64,000 nucleotides of DNA, taken from AC-37 sp035275105. GTDB lineage: Bacteria > Actinomycetota > Thermoleophilia > Solirubrobacterales > Thermoleophilaceae. Below, piece after piece: positions 35,202 through 44,127 of the stretch. The stretch is taken from the NCBI GenBank assembly GCA_035275105.1, contig DATENL010000179.1, forward strand, positions 25,663 to 89,662, in the 5' to 3' direction. Position numbers and translations under genes: made by a program. Position 1 is the stretch's first letter. Each line of letters starts with the position of its first letter. The notes beneath the pieces are model-generated. The model saw only the letters and a list, made by a program, of their open reading frames with translations. It had not been told where the DNA came from and did not search any database.

Positions 35202-35558
35202 TCAGAAGACCAGGATCGCCGCGGAGACGGTCAACAGCACGGCGAACGCGCCGGAGACCGCGCGCTGCGGGATGCGCTGCTGGAGCGCGGTGCCCACCAC
35301 GACCCCCGCCAGCGCCGGTACCGCGACGATCGCGCCCTTGTCGGGGTGCACCTGGCCGTAGACCCCGTGGATCGCGGCCGCCAGCGCGGCGATGAACGCG
35401 ATCGCGGCGAGCGACGTGCCGGTCGCCTCGCGCTCGCCGAAGCCGAACCACAGGATCAGGAGCGGCACGATCACCGTCCCCCCGCCGACGCCGAACAGCC
35501 CGCTGAACGCCCCCGCGGCGCAGCCGATCAGCGCCAGACGCACGAGCCGGGACGACAT
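35202..35558 (-). CDS. Half-size TauE/SafE-like membrane protein (A)
   Basis: A 118-residue protein with LFGVGGGTVIVPLLILWFGF and EREATGTSL, the same repeat as its neighbour. ATG 35558 is chosen because TAGTAT ends 7 nt upstream; an ATG at 35567 overlaps that element. The pair may form a heterodimeric anion (sulfite/taurine-type) exporter. The cluster continues to the Usp-like gene and gpgS. Confidence 0.8.
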   Translation of the reverse strand: MSSRLVRLALIGCAAGAFSGLFGVGGGTVIVPLLILWFGFGEREATGTSLAAIAFIAALAAAIHGVYGQVHPDKGAIVAVPALAGVVVGTALQQRIPQRAVSGAFAVLLTVSAAILVF

Positions 35559-35565
35559 GGCCGCC

Positions 35566-35571
35566 ATACTA
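35566..35571 (-). promoter_or_regulatory. -10 element of the TauE-Usp-gpgS operon
   Basis: TAGTAT on the minus strand ends 7 nt before the ATG at 35558. The divergent otsB gene begins 5 nt on the other side, so the two promoters overlap. Confidence 0.4.
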
Positions 35572-35576
35572 CGTCC

Positions 35577-36353
35577 GTGTTGGACTCCGCACTCAGACCG
35601 CTGACCGAGCACCCGGCTCGAGCGGCCATCCTCTGTGACATCGACGGCACGCTCGCCCCGATCACCACGCGCGCCGAGGAGGCCCGCGTGCCACCGGCGG
35701 CCACCCGCGTTCTCGCCGAGCTGAGCCGCCGCTACGCGGTCGTCGCCTGCGTGTCGGGCCGCTCGGCGCTCGACGCCAAGCGCCTGGCCGGCGTCGGCGC
35801 CATCGCCTATGCCGGCGGTCACGGCGCCGAGCTGTTGTGGCCCGGCGACCGCGAGCCGACCGTGGTGCCCGAGTTCGCGCGCTACGCGGAGGCCGTCCAC
35901 GAGTTCGCGGCCGCGCACGACGGCGACGACCTGCGCGGGCTCGGGGTGCGCCTGGAGGACAAGGGGCCGATCGTCGCCTTCCACTGGCGCGGCGCGCCGG
36001 ACGAGGACGCCGCCCACGCGCGCCTCGAGGAGATCGCCGCCGAGACCGACGGGCTCACCGCCCACTGGGGCCGCAAGGTGCTCGAGATCCGGCCGCCCGT
36101 CCCGATCACCAAGGGGCGCGCCGTGGAGCAGCTGATCGCCCGGCCCGAGCTGCGCGTCGCGCTCTACGGCGGCGACGACACGACCGATCTCGACGCCTTC
36201 GACGCGCTCGACGCCGGGATCGCGGACGGCACGCTCGACGCCGCGGTCAAGGTCGGGGTCGTCTCGGCGGAGGGACCGCGCGCGATCGAGGAACGCGCCG
36301 ACCTGGCAGTGCAGGGACCCGCCGGGTTCCTGGAGGTCCTCCACCACCTGTAG
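35577..36353 (+). CDS. otsB: Trehalose-6-phosphate phosphatase
   Basis: A 258-residue HAD enzyme. DIDGTLAPI is the nucleophile motif, SGRS is motif II, and GGDDTTDLDAF is the metal-binding motif near the end, all typical of OtsB. It removes phosphate from trehalose-6-phosphate. A GTG start is used; no otsA is in this window. Confidence 0.9.
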   Translation: MLDSALRPLTEHPARAAILCDIDGTLAPITTRAEEARVPPAATRVLAELSRRYAVVACVSGRSALDAKRLAGVGAIAYAGGHGAELLWPGDREPTVVPEFARYAEAVHEFAAAHDGDDLRGLGVRLEDKGPIVAFHWRGAPDEDAAHARLEEIAAETDGLTAHWGRKVLEIRPPVPITKGRAVEQLIARPELRVALYGGDDTTDLDAFDALDAGIADGTLDAAVKVGVVSAEGPRAIEERADLAVQGPAGFLEVLHHL

Positions 36354-36358
36354 GGACC

Positions 36359-36898
36359 GTGCGCTACCCGGACTTCCTGCGAACGGCCGTCCTGCTGTTC
36401 GCGGCATCCGCCACGGCGCTCGCCATCGTCGCGATCGCCGGCGCGCGCGGGAAGGACGACACGACGCTCCAGTACGTGGCGCTCGCCTGGTGGGCGGTGG
36501 CGGCTGCCACCGGCGCGTGGTTCGGCCGCCGCCACACGGCCAACCGGGCGACCGCGAAGCTGCTGGCCGACGCGCGGACGACACCGCTCCTGCCCGAGCT
36601 GCAGCCGGGCACGATCCTCTTCGGCCGGCTCTGGTGGCTGCTCGTGTTCACGGTCGTGGCGGGCGGCGTGGCGTTCCTGGTGCCGCAGGTGCCGGCGATC
36701 GGCGCCGGCTACGCGATCGGCTTCGCCCTCGCCTGGCGCAACCACTCGAGCGCGGTGACGGCGGTCGAGGAGCGCGACGGCGTCCGCTTCTACGTGGAGC
36801 ACAACTCGCCGTTCAGGCCGACGCAGCTCCTGCGCACGCCCGGCTTCCGCAAGAACGAGCCGTCGCCCACGGACGTCCGCGCGGGTACCGCCCCCTAG
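36359..36898 (+). CDS. Conserved membrane protein, unknown function
   Basis: A GTG at 36359, just after the otsB stop, gives 179 residues with hydrophobic segments near 8-30, 40-60 and 95-135. A soluble tail follows (VEHNSPFRPTQLLRTPGFRKNE). No family is recognised. Its stop shares CTAG with the convergent polX gene. Confidence 0.65.
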   Translation: MRYPDFLRTAVLLFAASATALAIVAIAGARGKDDTTLQYVALAWWAVAAATGAWFGRRHTANRATAKLLADARTTPLLPELQPGTILFGRLWWLLVFTVVAGGVAFLVPQVPAIGAGYAIGFALAWRNHSSAVTAVEERDGVRFYVEHNSPFRPTQLLRTPGFRKNEPSPTDVRAGTAP

Positions 36899-38637
36899 CC
36901 CGGGACGTCCGCCCGCGAGCGCTTCCGCAGCCGGTCGAGCTCCTCCCACGAGCGCGTGTTCGCGACGTTCGCCGCGGTCAGCCAGCCCCGGCGCGCGGTC
37001 GCCACGCCGTAGACCACGTTCCGAAGCGTGTTCACGCCGTGCCCGTCCGAGTCGATCACGATCGTCGCGCCGGCCTCGACGGCGATCCGCACGTTGACCT
37101 CGTTCAGGTCGCGGCGATCGGGGTTGCCGTTGATCTCGAGGAAGGTGCCGGTGCGCGCCGCCGCCCTGGCGACCTCCTCGACGTCGAGCGCGTACGGCTG
37201 GCGCCGCTCGATCAGCCGGCCGGTCGGGTGTCCGATCGCGTCGACCAGCGGGTGCTCCATCGCGCGGATCATCCGCTCGGTCTGCTCGCGCTCGCCCATC
37301 CGGAACGACGAGTGGAGGCTCGCCATGATCCAGTCGAGCTCCGCCAGCAGGTCGTCCTCGTAGTCGAGCGAGCCGTCGGGGAGCACGTTCACCTCGGACC
37401 CGGCCAGGATCCGGATGCCGTCGGTGGCGGCGTCGAGCTCGTGGATGCGCTCGATCTGGCGGCGCAGCTCGTCCGGCGGGACGTCGTTGCCGAAGCCGTG
37501 CGTGGCCGAGTGGTCGGTGATGGCGATGTACTCGTAGCCGCGGTCCACAGCGGCCGCCGCCATCTCCTCGATCGTGTTGCGCCCGTCGGAGGCCACGGTG
37601 TGGCAGTGCAGCTCACCGCGCAGGTCCTCGACGCGCACGAGCTCCGGCAGCGTCCCATCGCGGGCGGCCTTCAGCTCGCCGCGGTTCTCGCGCAGCTCGG
37701 GCTCCACGTACACGAGGCCGAGCAGCTCGTAGACCTCCTCCTCGGTCGCGCACGCGTGGGTGGTCGCCGTCTCGTCGTCGAGGATCCCGTACTCGCTCAC
37801 GTGGAGGCCGCGGCGGACCGCGTCGGCGCGCAGCGCCTCGTTGTGCTGCTTCGACCCGGTGAAGTGCTGGAGCAGGTTGCCGAACGCCTCGGGCGGCACG
37901 ATCCGCAGGTCGATGCTCATGCCGTTGTGCGTGACCGCCCTCACGCCGGCCTCCCCGGACGAGTGGACCTCCCCGATCAGCGGCAGCTTCCCGAACGCGT
38001 CCGCGAGCGCGCGCGGATCGGTCGCCGTGGCCACGATGTCCAGGTCCTTGCAGGTGTCGGTCCACCGCCGCGCGCTGCCGGCCACCTCCACCCGGTCGGC
38101 CGCCGGGTGCTCGCGCAACGCGTCGCGCAGCGACTCGGCCAGCTCGCGCGCCCGCGAGAGCAGGAGGCGCGGCTTGGTGCGGTCGTCGAGGCCGGCGTCG
38201 AGCGCGACCAGCACCGTCTCCTCCGCCTTCGGCCCGAAGCCCGGGAGCTTGCGGAGCTCCTCCTTCTCGACCGCCGCGCGGAGGTCGTCCAGCGATGCGA
38301 TCCCCAGCTCGTCGAACACCTTGCGCGCGCGCTTGGGCCCGAAGCCCGGGAGACGGGTGATCTCCACGAGGCCGGGCGGGTACTTGGCCTTCAGCTTCTG
38401 CGCCGCCGGGATCTGGCCCGTCTCGAACAGGACCTCGAGCTTCTCCGCGATCGTCTTGCCGACGCCCGCCAGCTCGGTCACGCGGCCCGCGCGCGTCATG
38501 TCCTCGACCGAGGCGTTCGCCTCGCGGATCGCCTTCGCCGCGTTGCGGTACGCGAGGACCCGGTAGGAGATCGCCCCGTCCAGCTCGTAGAGGTCGGCCA
38601 GCTCGTCGAAGTGAAGGGCGACCTCGGCGTTCCGCAT
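36895..38637 (-). CDS. polX: DNA polymerase X family with PHP nuclease domain
   Basis: A 580-residue PolX (ATG 38637; the ATG at 38661 lies inside the divergent gene). HhH motifs (LAGVGKTIAEKL, LPGFGPKRARKV) precede a Pol-beta nucleotidyltransferase core (GSARRWTDTCKDLDIV, SIDLRIV) and a C-terminal PHP 3'-5' exonuclease (ELHCHTVASDGRNT, ITDHSATHG, ASLHSSFR, IDSDGHG). It acts in gap-filling repair. Confidence 0.93.
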   Translation of the reverse strand: MRNAEVALHFDELADLYELDGAISYRVLAYRNAAKAIREANASVEDMTRAGRVTELAGVGKTIAEKLEVLFETGQIPAAQKLKAKYPPGLVEITRLPGFGPKRARKVFDELGIASLDDLRAAVEKEELRKLPGFGPKAEETVLVALDAGLDDRTKPRLLLSRARELAESLRDALREHPAADRVEVAGSARRWTDTCKDLDIVATATDPRALADAFGKLPLIGEVHSSGEAGVRAVTHNGMSIDLRIVPPEAFGNLLQHFTGSKQHNEALRADAVRRGLHVSEYGILDDETATTHACATEEEVYELLGLVYVEPELRENRGELKAARDGTLPELVRVEDLRGELHCHTVASDGRNTIEEMAAAAVDRGYEYIAITDHSATHGFGNDVPPDELRRQIERIHELDAATDGIRILAGSEVNVLPDGSLDYEDDLLAELDWIMASLHSSFRMGEREQTERMIRAMEHPLVDAIGHPTGRLIERRQPYALDVEEVARAAARTGTFLEINGNPDRRDLNEVNVRIAVEAGATIVIDSDGHGVNTLRNVVYGVATARRGWLTAANVANTRSWEELDRLRKRSRADVPG

Positions 38638-38645
38638 CCGGGCTC

Positions 38646-38652
38646 TAGGGTA
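38646..38652. promoter_or_regulatory. Overlapping bidirectional -10 element (polX / GT2)
   Basis: TAGGGTA reads as TAGGGT on the plus strand (8 nt before ATG 38660) and as TACCCT on the minus strand (9 nt before ATG 38637). Both genes would be leaderless from one shared -10. Confidence 0.5.
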
Positions 38653-38659
38653 CGCGCCC

Positions 38660-39385
38660 ATGCCCGGGCCCTGGCTGGTGCTGCCGACCTACAACGAGGC
38701 GGAGAACGTCGAGCGGATGGTCGACGCCGCCACGCGGAGCCTGGCCGTCGCGTCGCCCGAGCACCGGCTGCTCGTGGTGGACGACAACTCCCCCGACGGC
38801 ACCGGCGACATCGCCGACCGGCTCGCGTCCGAGCGCGACGACGTGGAGGTGCTCCACCGACCCGGCAAGGAGGGGCTCGGCCGCGCCTACCTCGCCGGGT
38901 TCGCCCACGCCCTCGCCGGCGGCGCCGACGTGGTGATGGAGATGGACGCCGACTTCTCGCACGACCCGCGCGACATCCCGCGGCTGATCGAGGCGACCGC
39001 CGACGCCGACGTGGTGCTGGGCTCCCGCTACATGCGCGGCGGCGGGGTCGAGGGCTGGTCGTGGTATCGGGAGTGGCTGTCCCGCGGCGGCTGCTGGTAC
39101 GCCCGCGTCCTCCTGGGCGTGCCGGTGCGCGACCTGACCGGCGGCTTCAAGGCTTTCCGCCGCGAGGTGCTCGAGGCGCTCGACCTCGAGGAGGTCCACG
39201 CCGACGGCTACGGCTTCCAGATCGAGATGACCTACAAGGCGATTCGCGCGGGGTTCCGGGTAAAGGAGATCCCGATCACCTTCCGCGACCGGGTGGCCGG
39301 AACGTCGAAGATGCACGGGCGGATCGCCGCCGAGGCGGTCTGGAAGGTCCCCACGCTACGGTGGCGCATGCGGGAGCGCCACTGA
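38660..39385 (+). CDS. Polyprenol-phosphate mannosyltransferase-like GT2
   Basis: A 241-residue GT2 enzyme of the dolichyl-phosphate-mannose synthase group: LVLPTYNEAENVERMV, VVDDNSPDGTGDIAD, VVMEMDADFSHDPRDIP and VRDLTGGFKAFRREVL. It lacks the C-terminal membrane domain of some homologues. It probably makes polyprenyl-P-mannose or a related lipid-linked sugar at the membrane. Confidence 0.88.
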   Translation: MPGPWLVLPTYNEAENVERMVDAATRSLAVASPEHRLLVVDDNSPDGTGDIADRLASERDDVEVLHRPGKEGLGRAYLAGFAHALAGGADVVMEMDADFSHDPRDIPRLIEATADADVVLGSRYMRGGGVEGWSWYREWLSRGGCWYARVLLGVPVRDLTGGFKAFRREVLEALDLEEVHADGYGFQIEMTYKAIRAGFRVKEIPITFRDRVAGTSKMHGRIAAEAVWKVPTLRWRMRERH

Positions 39386-39394
39386 CGCCTCCGC

Positions 39395-39400
39395 TACACT
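39395..39400 (+). promoter_or_regulatory. -10 element of the trxA transcript
   Basis: TACACT is followed by a ribosome site AAGGAG (39424-39429) and the ATG at 39435, so this transcript has a leader, unlike most neighbours. Confidence 0.45.
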
Positions 39401-39434
39401 TCATTTTGTAAAGCGACCGCACCAAGGAGCCGGC

Positions 39435-39764
39435 ATGGCAGGAGCAATCACCGACGTCACAGACTCCAACTTCCAGGCGGAGGTTCTCGAGTCCGAGACC
39501 GCCGTCCTGGTCGACTTCTGGGCGCCCTGGTGCGGACCCTGCCGAGTGATCGCTCCCTCGCTGGAGGAGATCAACGCCGAGCGCGAGGACCTGCGCGTCG
39601 TCAAGCTCAACGTCGACGAGAACCAGCAGACGGCCGCGCGCTACGACGTGATGTCGATCCCGACGCTGATCGTCTTCAAGAACGGCGAGCCGGCCAACCG
39701 GATCATCGGGGCGCTCCCGAAGAAGCGCCTGGTGCAGGAGCTCGAGCCGACCCTCGCCGCGTAA
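39435..39764 (+). CDS. trxA: Thioredoxin
   Basis: A 109-residue classical thioredoxin with active site WCGPC, cis-Pro in SIPTLIVF, and the usual length. It reduces cytosolic disulphides. The AAGGAG site 5 nt before ATG supports the start. Confidence 0.95.
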   Translation: MAGAITDVTDSNFQAEVLESETAVLVDFWAPWCGPCRVIAPSLEEINAEREDLRVVKLNVDENQQTAARYDVMSIPTLIVFKNGEPANRIIGALPKKRLVQELEPTLAA

Positions 39765-39775
39765 GGCGTAAGCCG

Positions 39776-39955
39776 GTGCCGATCGTCACCATCGAGTGGT
39801 ACGACGGCCGCTCGCCCGAGCAGAAGCGTGAGATCGCCGAGAAGCTGACCGACCTGATGGTCGACGTCGGCAAGACGCAGCGCGAGCACGTCTGGATCCG
39901 CTTCGTCGACTCGCCCAAGAGCGAGTGGGCGATGGGCGGCGAGATCCAGGGCTAG
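39776..39955 (+). CDS. 4-oxalocrotonate tautomerase-family protein
   Basis: A GTG followed by Pro at codon 2 (MPIVTIEWYDGRSPEQK) gives the catalytic N-terminal proline of this family; the length, 59 residues, is also typical. It follows trxA by 11 nt. The substrate is unknown. Confidence 0.85.
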   Translation: MPIVTIEWYDGRSPEQKREIAEKLTDLMVDVGKTQREHVWIRFVDSPKSEWAMGGEIQG

Positions 39956-39965
39956 CCGCGCCCGG

Positions 39966-42900
39966 TCAGGCGCGCTCGACCGCGATGTGCAGCGGCCGGC
40001 CGTCCACCGAGACGGGCTCGCCCGACACCACGCCGTCCAGGTAGGCCACCGACCTCGCCAGCACCTCGCCGGCCACGTACTCCTCGTGCTGGCGGATCGC
40101 GGCGAGCAGCTCGGCGTCGCCGCCGACTGACAGGCTGATCCGGTCCTCGACCTCGAGGCCGGCTTCCTTGCGGGCGCCCTGCACGGCGTGCACGACCTCT
40201 CGCGCCAGCCCCTCGGCGACCAGCTCGTCGGTCAGCTCGACGTTGAGCGCGACCGCGTGCGTGCCCGAGCGCTCCACGCGGTAGCCCTCGAGCGGCTGGA
40301 GCACGAGCTGCACGTCGTCGCCGGAGAGCTGGTGGTCCGCGCCTGCGACGGTGATGCCCACGCTTCCGCCCGCGCGCAGCGTGGGGGCCGCCTTCTCCGC
40401 GTCGAGCGCGGCCACGGCGGCCGCGACCTGCGGCATCTCGCTCCCGAAGCGCGGCCCGAGGCTGCGGTAGTTCGGCTTCAGCTCCCAGCGCCCCAGCTCG
40501 TCCGCCTCCGTCACGAAGCGCACGCCCTTCACGTTCAGCTCCTGCAGGAGGACGTCCTGGAAGCGCTCGATGGCCTCGCGCTCACGGCCGCCGGCGACCG
40601 CGACCGCCTCCGACAGCGGCTGGCGCAGCTTCATCTTCGCGTGCGCGCGCCCCGCTCGGCCGAGCTCGATCGCGTCGCGCACGACCTCCATCTGCCATTC
40701 GAGCTGCTCGTCGCGCTCGCTCGGCAGCGGGTAGTCGCACAGGTGGACCGACGGCTCGCGCCCGTCGAGGTTCTCGTAGATCTCGTCGGCCACGAACGGC
40801 ACGAGCGGCGCCAGCAGCCGGCTCGCGTCCACCAGGCAGCGCCACAGCGTGTGCAGCGCGGCGGCGTCGCCGTCCCAGAACCGCCGGCGCGTCAGGCGCA
40901 CGTACCAGTTGGAGAGGTCCTCCACGAACTCCGCGATCGCGCGCCCGGCGCCCGTCGTGTCGAAGGCGTCGAGCCGCTCGGTCGCCGTCTCGGTCACCGA
41001 CGCAAGCCGCGACAGCGCCCAGCGGTCGAGGTCGGTCAGGCCGTCGGGTTCCTGCCGAGCGTCCTCGACGCGGTTCGCGTTCGCGTAGATCACGAACACC
41101 CGGTACGTGTGCCAGAGCGTGAGCATGAACTGGCGCACGCTCTCGCCGACGGTCTCGACCGAGAAGCGGTAGCCGTCCCAGGGGTGCTTGGCGGTGAAGT
41201 AGTACCAGCGGAACGCGTCGGCGCCGTGCTGCTCGATCACGTCCCACGGGGCGACGACGTTGCCGCGCGACTTGCTCATCTTCTGCCCCTGCGGGTCGAG
41301 GATCAGGCCGAGGCAGAGCACCGTGCGGTACGACGACTGGCCGTAGAGCAGGGTCGACACCGCGAGCAGCGAGTAGAACCAGCCGCGCGTCTGGTCGAGC
41401 CCCTCGCAGACGTAGTCGGCCGGGAAGTGCGTCGTGAACTCGTCGACGTTCTCGAACGGCGCGTGCCACTGCGCGAACGGCATCGACCCGGAGTCCCACC
41501 ACGCGTCGATCACCTCCGGCACGCGGCGCATCTCGCCGCCGCAGTCCTCGCAGCGCAGCACCACGTCGTCGATGAACGGCTTGTGCAGGTCCTCGGGCAC
41601 CTCGCCCCCGAGGGCCTCGAGGTCGGCCCGCGAGCCGATGCAGCGCTCGTGGCCCTCGCCGCAGCGCCAGACGGGCAGCGGCGTGCCCCAGTAGCGCTCG
41701 CGCGACAGCGCCCAGTCGACGTTGTTCGCCAGCCAGTCCCCGAAGCGCCCGTGCTTGATGTGCTCCGGGTGCCAGTCGATCTTCTCGTTCTCGGCGAGCA
41801 TCGTGTCGCGGATCGCCGTCGTCTTCACGTACCAGCTCCGCTTGGCGTAGTAGAGGAGCGGCGTGCCGCAGCGCCAGCAGTGCGGGTAGGCGTGCTGGTA
41901 GTCCTCGGCGCGGAAGAGGAGGTCCTTGCCGCGGAGTGCCTCGATCACGTCCTGGTCGACGTCCTTCACGAACCGGCCGGCGAACTCGCCCATGCGCTCG
42001 TCGAAGGTCCCGTCCGGGCGCACCGGGTTCTGCACCGTCAGGCCGAACTCCTCGCCCAGGCGGAAGTCGTCCTCGCCGAACGCCACCGCGGTGTGCACGA
42101 CGCCCGTGCCGTCCTCGGTCGTGACGAAGTCCGCGGGCAGAACGGTGTGGCCGCGCTCGCCGTAGTCCGTCACGTAGTCGAACGGCGGCTCGTAGCTCGT
42201 GCCGACCAGGTCGGACCCGGGGAAGCGCGCCTCGATCTCGGCGCCCTCGCCGAGCACGGCCTCGACCCGCGCCTCGGCGAGGATCAGCCCCCCGGCGCGC
42301 ACGTAGGTCACGTCCGGATTCACCGCCAGGGCGGCGTTGGACAGGAGCGTCCACGGGGTCGTGGTCCAGCCCAGCAGCGCGACCCCCTCCTGGCCGCTGA
42401 CCGGGAAGCGCACGTACACGGACGGGTCGACGACGTCGCGGTAGCCCTGGGCCACCTCGTGCGACGACAGCGCCGTGCCGCAGCGGGGGCAGTACGGGAC
42501 GACCTTGTGGCCCTCGTAGAGCAGACCGCGGCGCCAGACCTCGCGCAGGGACCACCAGACCGACTCGATGTAGTCGTTCGACATCGTCACGTACGCGTCG
42601 TCGGTGTCGATCCAGAAGCCGATCCGCTCCGTCAGCCGGTTCCACTCGTCGATGTAGGTGAAGACCGAGTCGCGGCAGCGCGCGTTGAACTCGGCCACCC
42701 CGTAGCGCTCGATGTCCGCCTTGGTGGCCAGGCCGAGCTCGCGCTCGATCTCGAGCTCGACCGGGAGCCCGTGGCAGTCCCAGCCCGCCTTGCGGTCCAC
42801 GCGGTGACCGCGCATCGCCTTGTAGCGCGGGAAGACGTCCTTGAACACGCGCGCCAGGACGTGGTGCGACCCGGGGCGGCCGTTCGCGGTCGGCGGCCCC

Positions 42901-43040
42901 TCGTAGAAGACCCAGGGCTCGGCGTCGGCCCGGCGCCGGATCGACTCGTGGAAGACGTCGCGCTCGCGCCAGCGCTCGAGCACCCGCTCCTCGAGGGCGG
43001 GGAAGGACTGCGCGGGATCGACCGGCCGGAACGGGCTCAC
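39966..43040 (-). CDS. ileS: Isoleucyl-tRNA synthetase, eukaryote-like type
   Basis: A 1024-residue class I synthetase. PPTANGRPGSHHVLARVFKD carries the HIGH-equivalent in the form usual for the IleRS2 type, often tolerant to mupirocin; WTTTPWTLLSNAAL is in the editing domain; KMSKSRGN is the second signature; Cys pairs of zinc-binding type are present. It charges tRNA-Ile. GTG start. A long open frame on the opposite strand is a shadow. Confidence 0.95.
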   Translation of the reverse strand: MSPFRPVDPAQSFPALEERVLERWRERDVFHESIRRRADAEPWVFYEGPPTANGRPGSHHVLARVFKDVFPRYKAMRGHRVDRKAGWDCHGLPVELEIERELGLATKADIERYGVAEFNARCRDSVFTYIDEWNRLTERIGFWIDTDDAYVTMSNDYIESVWWSLREVWRRGLLYEGHKVVPYCPRCGTALSSHEVAQGYRDVVDPSVYVRFPVSGQEGVALLGWTTTPWTLLSNAALAVNPDVTYVRAGGLILAEARVEAVLGEGAEIEARFPGSDLVGTSYEPPFDYVTDYGERGHTVLPADFVTTEDGTGVVHTAVAFGEDDFRLGEEFGLTVQNPVRPDGTFDERMGEFAGRFVKDVDQDVIEALRGKDLLFRAEDYQHAYPHCWRCGTPLLYYAKRSWYVKTTAIRDTMLAENEKIDWHPEHIKHGRFGDWLANNVDWALSRERYWGTPLPVWRCGEGHERCIGSRADLEALGGEVPEDLHKPFIDDVVLRCEDCGGEMRRVPEVIDAWWDSGSMPFAQWHAPFENVDEFTTHFPADYVCEGLDQTRGWFYSLLAVSTLLYGQSSYRTVLCLGLILDPQGQKMSKSRGNVVAPWDVIEQHGADAFRWYYFTAKHPWDGYRFSVETVGESVRQFMLTLWHTYRVFVIYANANRVEDARQEPDGLTDLDRWALSRLASVTETATERLDAFDTTGAGRAIAEFVEDLSNWYVRLTRRRFWDGDAAALHTLWRCLVDASRLLAPLVPFVADEIYENLDGREPSVHLCDYPLPSERDEQLEWQMEVVRDAIELGRAGRAHAKMKLRQPLSEAVAVAGGREREAIERFQDVLLQELNVKGVRFVTEADELGRWELKPNYRSLGPRFGSEMPQVAAAVAALDAEKAAPTLRAGGSVGITVAGADHQLSGDDVQLVLQPLEGYRVERSGTHAVALNVELTDELVAEGLAREVVHAVQGARKEAGLEVEDRISLSVGGDAELLAAIRQHEEYVAGEVLARSVAYLDGVVSGEPVSVDGRPLHIAVERA

Positions 43041-43067
43041 GGGCGAGCCCAGTCTAGGTGCGGCCGG

Positions 43068-43940
43068 TCAGCGCGAGCCGGCGCGCGAGGCGACCGCCGC
43101 GACGCGCCCGAAGGCGCTCCCGTCGACCATCGCCTTCATGTTCCGCACGGCCTCGCTCGGCGTGGCGCCGAGCGACGGGATGTTGTGCGAGCCGGACACC
43201 GGCATCGCGCCGCGGTACTCGAACAGCGGCGCCGACGAGCCGAGCTGGCGGACCGCGTAGACGAGCCGGCCGACGACGTCGAGCGTCGCGCCCGTTCCGC
43301 ACAGCACGAGCGACGTCGGGTCGAGCGCCCGCATCGCCCGCGTCATGCGCTCCTGCGCCAGGCCGACCGAGAGCAGCAGCACCCGGAAGCCGGCGCGCCG
43401 CAGGCCCAGCTCGAGCGCCTGCACGTGCAGCCCCTCGAGGCTCAGCGACGGCGAGGAGTCGAACAGCAGGATGCCCTCGTTCCGCGACGCCGCCGGGCTC
43501 ACCCGGCGCGCGCCGTGGAGCCAGCCGGTGGCCCACCGGCAGGCGAGCTCGTGCTCGGCCTCGCGGCCCTCGCGGCCGTGGGCGAGCTCGAGCGCGGGCA
43601 GGAGCAGCTCCTCGACGCTTCGCTCGATCGAGCGGAGCGCGAGGCTCTCCTCCATCAGCCGGTCGGCGAGCGACTCGTCGAAGCGGTCGAACGCCTCGAG
43701 CAGCCGGGCGGACGACCCGATGCCCTCGCCGCGCTGGCGGGCGACCTGGATCGCCGAGGAGATGTTGTGCGTCTCGAGCAGCGCGCGGCGAAGCGCCTCG
43801 AGCTCACCGAGCTCGTACTGCCGGTGGCCGCCGGCGGTCCGGCGCGGCGCCGGGTAGCCGAATCGGCGCTCCCAGCTCCGCAGCGTGTTGGGGCTGACGC
43901 CGAGCAACTCGGCCGCCGCATTGGTTCGAATCCCGCTCAC
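43068..43940 (-). CDS. MerR-type regulator with B12-binding-like domain
   Basis: A GTG at 43940 with GGAG upstream gives 290 residues; open frame further upstream lacks a ribosome site. Residues 1-70 are a MerR HTH (ELLGVSPNTLRSWERRFGYP). The rest resembles the CarH/LitR cap and B12-binding fold, with His in EGLHVQALELGLRRAGF, but the DxHxxG motif is only partly kept. It may be a light- or cobalamin-responsive repressor. It lies directly upstream of ileS. Confidence 0.75.
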   Translation of the reverse strand: MSGIRTNAAAELLGVSPNTLRSWERRFGYPAPRRTAGGHRQYELGELEALRRALLETHNISSAIQVARQRGEGIGSSARLLEAFDRFDESLADRLMEESLALRSIERSVEELLLPALELAHGREGREAEHELACRWATGWLHGARRVSPAASRNEGILLFDSSPSLSLEGLHVQALELGLRRAGFRVLLLSVGLAQERMTRAMRALDPTSLVLCGTGATLDVVGRLVYAVRQLGSSAPLFEYRGAMPVSGSHNIPSLGATPSEAVRNMKAMVDGSAFGRVAAVASRAGSR

Positions 43941-43968
43941 TCGTGTCTCCTGTTCGGCAAGGTCGCGC

Positions 43969-43984
43969 GCGGGCTTTAGCCCGC
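43969..43984. terminator. Short hairpin in the MerR leader
   Basis: GCGGGC-TTTA-GCCCGC lies between the PAS gene and the MerR gene (both minus). It may end the PAS transcript or sit in the MerR leader. Confidence 0.35.
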
Positions 43985-44042
43985 ATGCTGCGCAAACCCT
44001 CAAGGGGTGACGTGGAGTTTTGACAGCTTTTGCTGCCTCTGC

Positions 44043-44065
44043 GCAAGATCTGAACGCGATCTTGC
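44043..44065. promoter_or_regulatory. Inverted repeat, candidate operator
   Basis: GCAAGATC and GATCTTGC, 8 bp each, are spaced by 7 nt upstream of the MerR-type gene. The size and symmetry suit an autoregulatory operator. Confidence 0.4.
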
Positions 44066-44127
44066 ACGACGTCGGGTGGCCGGCCGCCCCCCTCGCGCGA
44101 CCGGCCACCCCACGTCGCGACCCGCGG

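Noticed and set aside
43041..43067. T-box leader for ileS
   Set aside because: Only 27 nt separate ileS from the upstream gene and no T-box sequence is seen.
40188..43979. A very long open frame on the strand opposite ileS
   Set aside because: It is a high-GC shadow: low-complexity Arg/Val/Leu composition, no motifs, and exact antisense to a well-conserved synthetase.
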